Below, in pieces: positions 36,761 through 45,200 of a stretch of DNA of 64,000 nt. This DNA is from Deltaproteobacteria bacterium. GTDB taxonomy: Bacteria > Myxococcota > JADLHZ01. The stretch is from positions 1-64,000 of the forward strand of contig JADLHZ010000104.1 of assembly GCA_020848545.1 (NCBI GenBank). The letters run 5' to 3'. The notes under the pieces were generated by a model. It was not told the origin of the DNA. It worked only from the letters and a program-made list of their open reading frames with translations, and did not search any database. The position numbers were made by a program, and so were the translations under genes. The stretch's first letter is position 1, and every line of letters starts with the position of its first letter.

Positions 36761-37192
36761 CTAACGCGCCGGGCCGCGCCGCGCGACGATGGCGTCGACA
36801 TATTTGCGGATCGCCGCGCGATCATCGGCGCGGACTTCGGTGAACTTCACGCCCATGCCGAGGCCGTCCGTCGCGCGGGCGGCGCTGACGACCTCGCCGC
36901 GCACTTGCACGCTCGCGTCGGTGCCGGGCAGGCCGAAGCGCAGCGTGACCTTGGTGCCGACGGCGTGCGGGATCGACTGGTCGAAGAACACGCCGCCCTC
37001 GGACAGGTCGCAGGAGCGGCGGAAGTACACTTCATCGCCGCGCACTTCCTCCATCCAGAGATCGATCGCGACGCGAACGTCGGTGCGGCGATCGTCGCCC
37101 TTTCGGCGATCGATCCGGGCCGCGTCGCGACGCTCCGCCGCGGTCGGGTTGCTCGTGAGGCGGCGGTCCCTATGGCGACGTTGCTTGCTCAT
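36761..37192 (-). CDS. PilZ domain protein
   Basis: A 143-residue cytosolic protein with a PilZ domain. The c-di-GMP-binding residues are present: R36-x3-R40 in DRRTDVR and the D62-x-S64-x2-G67 motif in CDLSEGGVFFD. The first 30 residues are very basic and probably disordered. C-di-GMP binding is thus likely, linking this locus to surface or motility control. It is 33 bases upstream of the barrel-protein gene on the same strand, so the two may share a transcript. Confidence 0.88.
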   Translation of the reverse strand: MSKQRRHRDRRLTSNPTAAERRDAARIDRRKGDDRRTDVRVAIDLWMEEVRGDEVYFRRSCDLSEGGVFFDQSIPHAVGTKVTLRFGLPGTDASVQVRGEVVSAARATDGLGMGVKFTEVRADDRAAIRKYVDAIVARRGPAR

Positions 37193-37375
37193 GACGTGAC
37201 CCGCTTAGTCGCGGGTGCTGGGGTGCCGTCAAGGTTTGCGGGAAATCGTAGGCGGTGACCGCGATCACGAAGCGGCACGTGGCGCATCGTTTGTGCTTCG
37301 CGCTGACACCTGACCGTCGCCTTCGCGTACAGATCGCCGAGCAGTCAACGCCGAGCAGTCAACAGGAGGCAACGA

Positions 37376-37930
37376 ATGCGTGAAGCGGGCGATTTCGATT
37401 TCCTCTCCGTGCTCTCGCGATCCTGGCAAATCTGGCGCCGGGCTCCACACGTCCACTTGCTCGTCGGGCTGGTGTTGCCGCTCGGGTCGATCGTGTCCTT
37501 CGGCGCGCTGCTCGGCCCGATCTCGGTCGGCTACTTTCGCTACTTGCGGGCGCTGTCCCAGGATCGCGCGCCTGAGACCGCGATCCTCTTCTCTGGCTTC
37601 GATGGAGACATGGGCCTCTCGATGAAGACCGGCCTCGCGCTGCTCTGGGGCACGATCGCAGGGCTCCTGGTGGGGGTCCTACCGGGCCTGCTCTTCCTCA
37701 TGGTCTTCGGCTTCGCCGTGCGCTCGGTGGCCGATGGCGCCACGAGCGTGCGTGCGGCGATGCGGGCGTCGCTCGAGCTGTTCAAGTACCGGACGGTGAT
37801 CGTCTCCGAGCTCTGGGGGATGGCGCTCGCGCTGCAGATCGTCGGCCTGGCGAGCGTCGTGCTGGCGCCGTTGACGAGCGGGGTCGTCGCGGTGGTCTTG
37901 AGCGAGGGCCGCGAGCGCCTCTTCCTCTAG
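37376..37930 (+). CDS. Small membrane protein of unknown function
   Basis: A 184-residue inner-membrane protein with about four hydrophobic segments, at residues 28-50, 83-110 and 140-175 (e.g. LLVGLVLPLGSIVSFGALLG). The start ATG 37376 follows GGAGGCAACG. It begins FDFLSVLSRSWQIWRR. The arrangement resembles small DUF975/glycerophosphoryl-type membrane domains but no family is firmly recognised. A divergent promoter region of 183 bases separates it from the PilZ gene. Confidence 0.7.
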   Translation: MREAGDFDFLSVLSRSWQIWRRAPHVHLLVGLVLPLGSIVSFGALLGPISVGYFRYLRALSQDRAPETAILFSGFDGDMGLSMKTGLALLWGTIAGLLVGVLPGLLFLMVFGFAVRSVADGATSVRAAMRASLELFKYRTVIVSELWGMALALQIVGLASVVLAPLTSGVVAVVLSEGRERLFL

Positions 37931-37979
37931 CTCGCAAGGTCTGGGAAACAAATGTCGCCCTCCGTCCGATGACGTTTAC

Positions 37980-39701
37980 GTGCAACAGTGCCTGCTCTTG
38001 CTCACCCCGATGCTCTTCGGTGCGGCGGCCCCCATCGCCGATCCGGAGCCGCTCATCGTCGACTCCGCGCACCAAAAGGCGATGCGCGGCGAGATCGACG
38101 ACGCGGTCCCCACCTCACCTACGCCTGCGAGTCCGCCGTCGCCCGCGCGCAGCGAGCCGAACCGCGTCCATACGGGGGTCGTCTACGGTTACTTTCCAGC
38201 AGGCTACACGCTGACGCAGATCAAAGGATGGGACGAGCTGACGCACATCGTGTGGTTCGGCCCCACGATCAACTCGAGCGGCTCCATGGGCAGCACGGCG
38301 GGCCTCGGCGGTGCGACGTACAAGGCGCTCCGCGAAGAGACGCGGGCGCGCGGCATTGCGCTCGTCATCGGCCTCATCAACTTCAACACCGAAGCGAACC
38401 CGAGCTCGGTCGCGACCTTGCTCGCCAACAAGACGACAGCCGTCGCCACGATGAAGAAGCTCGTCACCGACTACGACGCCGACGGTGTCAGCCTCGACTT
38501 CGAGGTCGTGCCGGAAGCGAGCAAGCAAGCGTACGTCGACTTCTTGCGAGCGACGTCCGACGCCCTCCACGCGATCCACCCAGATTACTCGGTGTCATCC
38601 GCGATTCCGCCCCCGACCGGCTGGAAGGGCTACGACTACGTCGGCATCTTGCAGAACAGCGACCTCGCGTTCGTCATGGCCTACGACTATTACTGGAAGG
38701 GCGCACCGACGGCGGGACCGGTGACGCCGAAGAACGACGGCACGAAGTGGGGCCCGACGAACTTGACGACGTCGCTGGCGAAGCTCGACGTGGCGGTCGG
38801 CGACTTGAAGGCGAAGCTCGTCATCGGCCTGCCTTGGTACGGCTACAGCTGGCCGACGAGCTCGACGAGCGTGCCGTCATCGACGGTGGCGCGCCCGGAA
38901 GCGCCGACCTACGCGCCGACGTGCGCCAGCGGAAAGAGCCGCATCGCCTCCGGCAGCTACGACACCGCGTCCGAGCAGCCCTACGCGGCGTACTACGACG
39001 CCTACGGCGCGCGGCAGATGTGGCTCGACGACGTCGCCTCGTTCGCCAAGAAGATGGACCTCGTGAAGTCCCACGACTTCGGCGGCGTCGGCATGTTTCA
39101 GATCGGCTATGAAGGCGACGACCCGGCGTTTTGGACGGCGATCTCCGAACGCTACACCACGATCGACGCGCCGCCCGTCGCGAAGATCGTGGCCCCGAGC
39201 ACGATCGTCGTCGGCGAGCCTGCGAGCTTGGACGCCACCGGCTCATCCGATCCCGAAGGCGACGCGCTGACCTTCGCGTGGACTTCGAGCGGCGGTGCGC
39301 TCGTCAACGTCATGGCGAGCAAGGCGACGTTGACCGCGAGCGCGCCCGGCAAGATCACCGTGCACCTGGCCGTCAGCGACGCGCGCCAAACGAGCGCGCC
39401 GGTTGACCACGAGATCACCGTCGTCGCCGCGGCGGGCAAGGTCAGCGGCGGCGGCGCGCCAACAGGTGCGGAGCCTTCGGGAACGAGCTCGACGCAGGCG
39501 CAGCCGAACGAAGACCTCGGCCGTCAGTCGATCAACGCGCGCCATGGGACCATCCGCGGCGGCTGCAACGGCGCCGGCGCATCCACGTTCGCGTGGCTCT
39601 TTGTGGCGCTCGTGCTCGCGCTCAGAGGGCGACGAGGCCCTCGTAGGTCTCCGGCCGGCGGTCGCGATAGAACTGCCACGTCTGCCGCACTTCATCGATG
39701 A
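37980..39701 (+). CDS. Exported GH18 chitinase-like glycosidase with PKD-like domain and MYXO-CTERM-like tail
   Basis: 573 residues from GTG 37980 (no good ribosome-binding site; start uncertain). Signal peptide, Pro/Ser linker, then a GH18 barrel at about 60-390. The active-site strand reads DGVSLDFE at residues 168-175: the catalytic Glu175 and the adjacent Asp173 are kept, but the first middle Asp of DGxDxDxE is Ser171. A PKD/Ig-like domain (about 395-480) and a Ser/Gly linker follow. The end is GGCNGAGASTFAWLFVALV plus an Arg cluster, a MYXO-CTERM-like sorting tail. The last 80 bases overlap the convergent nitrilase-type gene. Expected role: surface chitin or peptidoglycan-type glycan hydrolysis. 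Confidence 0.85.
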   Translation: MQQCLLLLTPMLFGAAAPIADPEPLIVDSAHQKAMRGEIDDAVPTSPTPASPPSPARSEPNRVHTGVVYGYFPAGYTLTQIKGWDELTHIVWFGPTINSSGSMGSTAGLGGATYKALREETRARGIALVIGLINFNTEANPSSVATLLANKTTAVATMKKLVTDYDADGVSLDFEVVPEASKQAYVDFLRATSDALHAIHPDYSVSSAIPPPTGWKGYDYVGILQNSDLAFVMAYDYYWKGAPTAGPVTPKNDGTKWGPTNLTTSLAKLDVAVGDLKAKLVIGLPWYGYSWPTSSTSVPSSTVARPEAPTYAPTCASGKSRIASGSYDTASEQPYAAYYDAYGARQMWLDDVASFAKKMDLVKSHDFGGVGMFQIGYEGDDPAFWTAISERYTTIDAPPVAKIVAPSTIVVGEPASLDATGSSDPEGDALTFAWTSSGGALVNVMASKATLTASAPGKITVHLAVSDARQTSAPVDHEITVVAAAGKVSGGGAPTGAEPSGTSSTQAQPNEDLGRQSINARHGTIRGGCNGAGASTFAWLFVALVLALRGRRGPRRSPAGGRDRTATSAALHR

Positions 39702-40494
39702 GCGAGAGATCGAGGTCTGCCACGACGAGCTCGTCCTTGTCCTCGCTCGCCTCGACCAAGATCTTCCCGCGCGGGTTCACGAAGTAGCTCGAGCCGTAGA
39801 ACCGGCCGATGTTCCACGGCGCCTCGGTGCCCACGCGGTTGATCGCGCCGACGTAGTAGCCGTTGGCCACGGCGTGCGCCGGCTGCTCGAGCTTCCAGAG
39901 GTACTGCGAGAGCCCGGCCACCGTCGCTGACGGGTTGTAGACGATCTCGGCGCCGTTCAAGCCCAAGAGCCGCGCGCCTTCCGGGAAGTGGCGGTCGTAG
40001 CAAATGTACACGCCGATCGTGGCGTAGCGCGTCTTGAACACCGGGTAGCCCAGGTTTCCAGGCTTGAAGTAGTACTTCTCCCAAAACCCGCTGGTCTGCG
40101 GGATGTGCTGCTTGCGATACTTGCCTAGGACACTGCCGTCGGCGTCGATGACCACGGCGGTATTGTAATAGACGCCACGGATGTCCTCTTCGTAGATGGG
40201 AACGACGATCACCATCTGGTGCTTCTTCGCGAGCTCTTGCATCAGCTTCGTCGTCGGGCCCGGGATCGGCTCGGCCGCCGCGTACCAGCGCTTGTCTTGG
40301 CTCGGGCAGAAGTAGGGGCCGTTGAAGATCTCCTGCAGGCAGAGGATCTGCACGCCCTTCTTGGCGGCTTCTTCGATGAGCGGCAGATGCTTCTCGAGCA
40401 TCGCCTTTTGGATCTTCTCGACCGGCTGCGACTCGTCGTTGATCGGATTGCTGCACTGAATCAGACCGCTCTTCACTACGCCCAAGTTGCCCAT
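39622..40494 (-). CDS. Nitrilase-family C-N hydrolase (beta-ureidopropionase/N-carbamoylputrescine amidase-like)
   Basis: A 290-residue cytosolic enzyme. GAGGG upstream favours ATG 40494 (MGNLGVVKSGLIQCSNPIND) over the in-frame ATG at 40530. The catalytic triad of the superfamily is visible: Glu55 (LCLQEIFNGPYFCPS), Lys128 (GKYRKQHIPQ) and Cys165 (GVYICYDRHFPEGAR). The FNGPYFCP and HIPQTSGFWEKYYF stretches resemble beta-ureidopropionase and N-carbamoylputrescine amidohydrolase. The substrate is probably an N-carbamoyl compound. It is not adjacent to other pyrimidine or polyamine genes. Its 3' end overlaps the chitinase gene by 80 bases. Confidence 0.9.
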   Translation of the reverse strand: MGNLGVVKSGLIQCSNPINDESQPVEKIQKAMLEKHLPLIEEAAKKGVQILCLQEIFNGPYFCPSQDKRWYAAAEPIPGPTTKLMQELAKKHQMVIVVPIYEEDIRGVYYNTAVVIDADGSVLGKYRKQHIPQTSGFWEKYYFKPGNLGYPVFKTRYATIGVYICYDRHFPEGARLLGLNGAEIVYNPSATVAGLSQYLWKLEQPAHAVANGYYVGAINRVGTEAPWNIGRFYGSSYFVNPRGKILVEASEDKDELVVADLDLSLIDEVRQTWQFYRDRRPETYEGLVAL

Positions 40495-40585
40495 GTTTGC
40501 CCTCGCAAGACGAAAGCGCGCAGCTGCCATGGGCGATGCGGAAGATCAACGCCGTCGCGGGCAAACGCTGGCATAACTGAAGGCG

Positions 40586-41337
40586 ATGGACGGCTTCGAG
40601 AAGACGAGCTTCAATGGCGCCTTCGACGTGTACCAGCGCGGGCGTGGGCCGGGCGTCTTGCTCCTGCCGGAGCTGCCGGGCATCACGCCGCCTGTCACCG
40701 CGCTCGCGACGCGCATCGCCGGCGAAGGCTTCACCGTCGCGATCCCTCACCTCTTCGGCCCGATCGCCCCGTTCAGCAACCTGGGCGCGGCGAAGACCTT
40801 CCTCCAGCTCTGCGTGCGCAAGGAGTTCGCGCTGCTCGCGAGCCATCGCGCGAGCCCGATCACCGATACCTTGCGCGCGCTCTCGAAGCAGCTCCACGAG
40901 CGGTGCGGTGGCCGCGGCGTCGGCGCCATCGGCTTGTGCATGACCGGCAACTTCGCGCTCACACTGATGCTCGATCCGTGGGTGCTGGCGCCGGTCGTCG
41001 CGCATCCGGGCCTGCCGGTGCCGATCGGAAAGCGGCGCAAAGCGGGCTGCATGCGGCGCCGGAGACGCTCGCGGTGATCCGTGAGCGTGGCGCCGAGGTG
41101 CTCGGCCTCAGGTTCACCCACGATCCTTTGTGTCCGCGCGAGCGCTTCTCGACGCTCGCGGCCGCGTTCGGCGACGCGTTCGAAGTCATCGAGATCGACT
41201 CGGGCCCACAAAACACGCACGGCTTCACCACGAAGTCGCACTCGGTGCTCGGCCGCGATCGCGTCGACACACCGGGGCATCCGACCGCCGCGGCCACCGA
41301 GCGCGTGCTCGCGTTTCTGCGCGCGAAGCTGCGCTAG
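40586..41337 (+). pseudogene. Dienelactone hydrolase family protein, frameshifted
   Basis: The first frame (40586-41077) encodes 150 or so residues up to GLPVPIGK with nucleophile Cys118 in GAIGLCMTGNFAL, the DLH GxCxG motif. The frame is lost near 41031; adding one base (GGAAAG followed by an extra G) restores SGLHAAPETLAVIRERG and continues to the stop at 41337, with the catalytic Asp in THDPLCP and His in NTHGFTT. Without that base the first frame ends in an Arg-rich tail. This is either a recent 1-base deletion or a sequence error. The intact protein would be a 250-residue alpha/beta hydrolase. Confidence 0.8.
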
Positions 41338-41344
41338 AGGGCGC

Positions 41345-42217
41345 TCACTTTCGCCAGAGCTCGCCAGCGAACAGAAAGGCGAGCACGATTTGCGGAAACG
41401 CCTGCGTCGTCTCTTGGCCCGTCCGGTAGCGGTGCTGAAGATACCACTGCACGATCAGCCCGAGCGACGGGCGATCGAACGCTGCGCCCGGCCGGTTGAA
41501 GAACTCGTAGAGCGCGATCGGCCCGACCCGATGCTGCGAGTTGAGGCCGCCAAAGCCCGGGCTCACCCGCGGGGCGTCTTCGAGCGAATGTGCCAGCGAG
41601 TGCCTGACCCCGGCGATGAGGCCGAAGTTCGTCACGTACAGCACGTCGGCGTCGTGCTGCAGGAAGAAGCCGTGCATCGGCACGAGCATGTCGACGCCTG
41701 GCTCGTAGAAGACGTTTTCACCGGGCTGTCCCCGCATGTCGTAACGGAAGAACTGCAGCTGTGCGCGGACAGCGATCGGCCCGACTTTGGCTTGCACGAG
41801 GATCGAGAGCGTGAGCCGCCCGCCGGCCATCGGGCGGTTCTGCCGCGCCGCCGCCAGCGCCGCCCGCGTCGCGTCGGAGACCTCGTGCTCGGGCGAGTCG
41901 AGCGCGAGCACGTTCTGCAGGACGCCGAAGTAGCCGACGAATTCGTAGGCGGCGTAGAGCTGTAGCGCCGCCAGCGGCGTGAGCTCGAGGCTCGGACCGA
42001 AGCGCGCGTTCGCGGGCGTCAGCTCGGTGGTCACGCCGGCGCTGAAGTTCGCTGGTTGAAACAACGGCGACTCGCTGTCGAACAGCCGGTGGCGGTAGGC
42101 GAGACGGAGCTGATCGGTGACGCCGAGCGGGTTCAGGCGCGCGGCGAAGAGGTTGGTGTAGACCAGCGAGTGCTCCGGCAGCGGCGCGGCGGCCAGCACG
42201 AGCCAGAGCGCGATCAT
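41345..42217 (-). CDS. Exported protein, probable outer-membrane location
   Basis: 290 residues from ATG 42217 (MIALWLVLAAAPLPEHS; an in-frame ATG at 42235 is an alternative). A signal peptide is followed by a long beta-rich chain with amphipathic stretches such as LRLAYRHRLFDSESPLFQ and VAQLQFF-like AVRAQLQFFRYDM. The gene ends FLFAGELWRK. No family was recognised; an outer-membrane barrel is possible. It lies 35 bases downstream of the giant lipoprotein gene on the same strand. Confidence 0.65.
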   Translation of the reverse strand: MIALWLVLAAAPLPEHSLVYTNLFAARLNPLGVTDQLRLAYRHRLFDSESPLFQPANFSAGVTTELTPANARFGPSLELTPLAALQLYAAYEFVGYFGVLQNVLALDSPEHEVSDATRAALAAARQNRPMAGGRLTLSILVQAKVGPIAVRAQLQFFRYDMRGQPGENVFYEPGVDMLVPMHGFFLQHDADVLYVTNFGLIAGVRHSLAHSLEDAPRVSPGFGGLNSQHRVGPIALYEFFNRPGAAFDRPSLGLIVQWYLQHRYRTGQETTQAFPQIVLAFLFAGELWRK

Positions 42218-42251
42218 GTGAGCGCCGTAGAACATCGGACTTTGCTGACTC

Positions 42252-45200
42252 TCATGGGGGCAGGTCGTAGCGAAACACGAAGCGATCGCCGCTCGAGATG
42301 AAGAGCTTCGTCGGCGCCACAGGATCGTCGAAGCTGAATTGGTTCGCCATGTTGCCGATCGAGAAAGTGGAGACGGCCGGGTTCAGCCGGGTATCGTCGC
42401 ACCAATCGGCGGTGCCCCCGAGCCGCCGACAGAACAGCCCACCGCCACGAATGTAGAACAAGCGGTTGGCGTCGCGCGGATCGAAGGCGAAGTTCGCCGC
42501 TGGCTCCGACGCAGCAGAGAAGGTCGCGCCGGTCACGCTGCCGAGACCGGTGGCGCCTGATGGCCCAGGCTCGCCGATCCAGCGGAGCTTCGAGCTATAT
42601 TGCCCGCCAGAGTAGATCTGCTCCATGATGTAGAGTCGATCATCGGCGGCGCGATAGTTGAGATAGCACGGGCCCAACAGCAGACAGGCCGCCGGCAAGG
42701 GCATCGCAGGCGTGACCGGGCCGCTCGGCGCGTCCGGCGCCGACCCACTGGCCGAGCCGCCCATGAGATTCTTGACGGTGAGCGCACCAAAATCGAAGAG
42801 CGAGAGGTGCGTCTGCACGGCGTGCCCCAAGGTCGGGTAGCCGCCAATCAGAAAGAGGCCCTGGTTCTTGAAGGTGAAGTTCTGCACGCCACCAAAGACA
42901 TAGAGAGATCCCTCGCGCGGATCTCTGCCGTCGAGAAAGTCCTCCCAAAACGCGTAGCCCCCAGCCTGGACGCGCTCGAGCGTATGCGCGCTGCTCATGC
43001 GTACGACCGTCGTCCGCGCCCGCAGCCAGACCCCACCGCTCACCGGGTCGAACGCGAGCGGGTAGCCATCGCCGCCCGAGTACGGCGGGCCCATCGACTG
43101 CGTTGCGTCGAGCGCAGTGCCGTTTGCCGGGATGGCATCGTTGCCCTGTTGGTTGCCCCAAAGGACCTCGACCGCCCCTATCGTTGAGCCGCCCGAATCG
43201 TCCTCTACACGCGCAAACAACGGCGCCTGGCGGTCGTTGAAATAGAGGCCGCGCAAGAACCCGGGCGTGTCAGTGTTCTTCCACGCGATGCCGCCGAATC
43301 GGCCGCGCACGACGTTGCGTGCGAGCCCGTCCGAAAAGAACGGCAGCGACCCAAAAATCGTGCGCACCGTTGCCGCGGCGTCGCGGTAGCGGATGCGGTA
43401 GGTCGCGTAGTGACTGACGCCCGGTCCGTCAGTGAAGAAGACGGTGCCGTCGGCCGCGGCGGCCATCCCGAAGTACGCGTTGACGCAGGCGAGGGTGGCG
43501 TTGACTCCGTCGCGCACGCAGTCGCCGCTGCCGGCGCCGTTCGCGTACAGACCGATCTGCACCTCGCCCGTGGGGCCGCTCGGGCCGCTTGGGCCGCTCG
43601 CGAACTCGTAGATGCCATCATAGCCAGGCGGGCTCGCGGACGTGAAGACATGGTGCGTCTGCGGGTGAAGAAAAACGAGGCCGCTCGCCGGATGCGGGAT
43701 GCTCGTCGCGAAGATGTTGCCGCCGATCACCTTGTAGACGCGGTCCGAGTTGTAGAGCGAGTAATAGACGACGGCGCCCACAACTGGGTCAGTGTATGCG
43801 CCAAGACCGGCGAGCACCGCGTATTGGCCTTGTGAAAGGACCGTGGTCAGCGCCGGGAACGGACCAGCGCCCGGGCCGGGATCGGTGGCGCCTCCGACGC
43901 AGCTTCCGGCGACCTGCGAGACTGCGGTCACGGTGCCGTCGGAGGCCCGCGTCGCACGCATGAGGCGCAGCGGCGTCGGCGTTCCGAGGTCGTAGCCAGC
44001 GGTAATGAAGGCCCCGGGCGCGCAGCTCGTGAAATAGTGGAGCGCGTCGAGCTCATCGAGCGTAAAAGAGCCGAACAGGACGAAGGCGGTGTCCTTGCTG
44101 GCGCCCGCGTTGGGATCGGTGGCGCCGACCCCTCCCAAAAGGCGCGTCACCTGATTCGTCTCCAGATCGATCTGATAGAAGGCGGAGCTGGCCTGCACCG
44201 TGCTTCCGGCCGCGGCAACGAGCAGCACGAGCCTTCCGGCGGAGTCGAACCAGAGGTTCGAGGTCCCGACCCGGGCATCTGCCGGCAGCGGGCCCGAGTC
44301 CGGCAGGTTCGTCGGGCCGTACTCGAGCAAGCGCGAGACGCGGCCGGTGCGCGCATTGAGCTTGAGGACGCCGACGCCTTCGCTCATCGCGTAGATGTCG
44401 TTGGTCTTTGGGCTGATGGCGAAGTTGTTCCAGCGTGGCGTCGACAGCTCCGCGCTGAGGGCGCCGCCCCCGATCCCAACATCGTCCGTGCCGAGATAGA
44501 TCGACCAAGCAGGCGTATTCTGCGCATCGGAGGTGACCGCGATGCTGGTGTTGCCGTTCTTGTCGGCAGCGCGGATGCGCACGCGAAAGTAGCCGCTGCT
44601 CGGCGCAAGAAAGCCAGGGTAGCTGTCCGTGTAATCGCCGGTGCTGCCGGTCGGCCCGTAGGCGGGCGTGATGAGCTGCCAGTTCGTGTCGTTGGTCGTA
44701 TAGGCGAGCTCGATCGGCTGGTCGGTCAAGCCTTCAACGTCCGTGACCCGCCAGTCGATCGACACCGGCGCGCCGAGCGCATAGCTTCGCCCGCCGCCCG
44801 CGTCGTGAACCGAAAAGGAGCGAACGACGGGCGGGTTCCCTACGAAGTAGTCGATGGTGTCGAAACCCGCGCCATTCGGGTTGACGTTCGCCGCGTCGTC
44901 TTTGGCCCAAGCGCAGATCTTCTTGTTGCCGTCGAGCGGAGTGAGCAGCAGCGCAAGGGACTGACTCGCCGCCCCAGGGTCACGCCAGGCATCGTCGGCG
45001 TAGTGCACCGCGCAAGCTGTCCCCGGGGGCACTTCGCGCAGGCGAAAACGAAACGCTGTTGGCTTAGTGTCACTCGCGGTCACCGCCGTCGTCGTGAAGA
45101 TCGTCGCAGTCGAGGCATCGCCGCCGTTGATGACGACCGAGGTGACCGTCGGCGGCGTGCCGTCGACCGAAAACGCGACGCTCGCGCTCGCTTGTTGACC

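Noticed and set aside
35348-37258. 636-residue plus-strand open frame opposite the barrel and PilZ genes
   Set aside because: Arg/Glu/Val-rich shadow typical of antisense reading in high-GC DNA; both minus-strand genes have clear family features.
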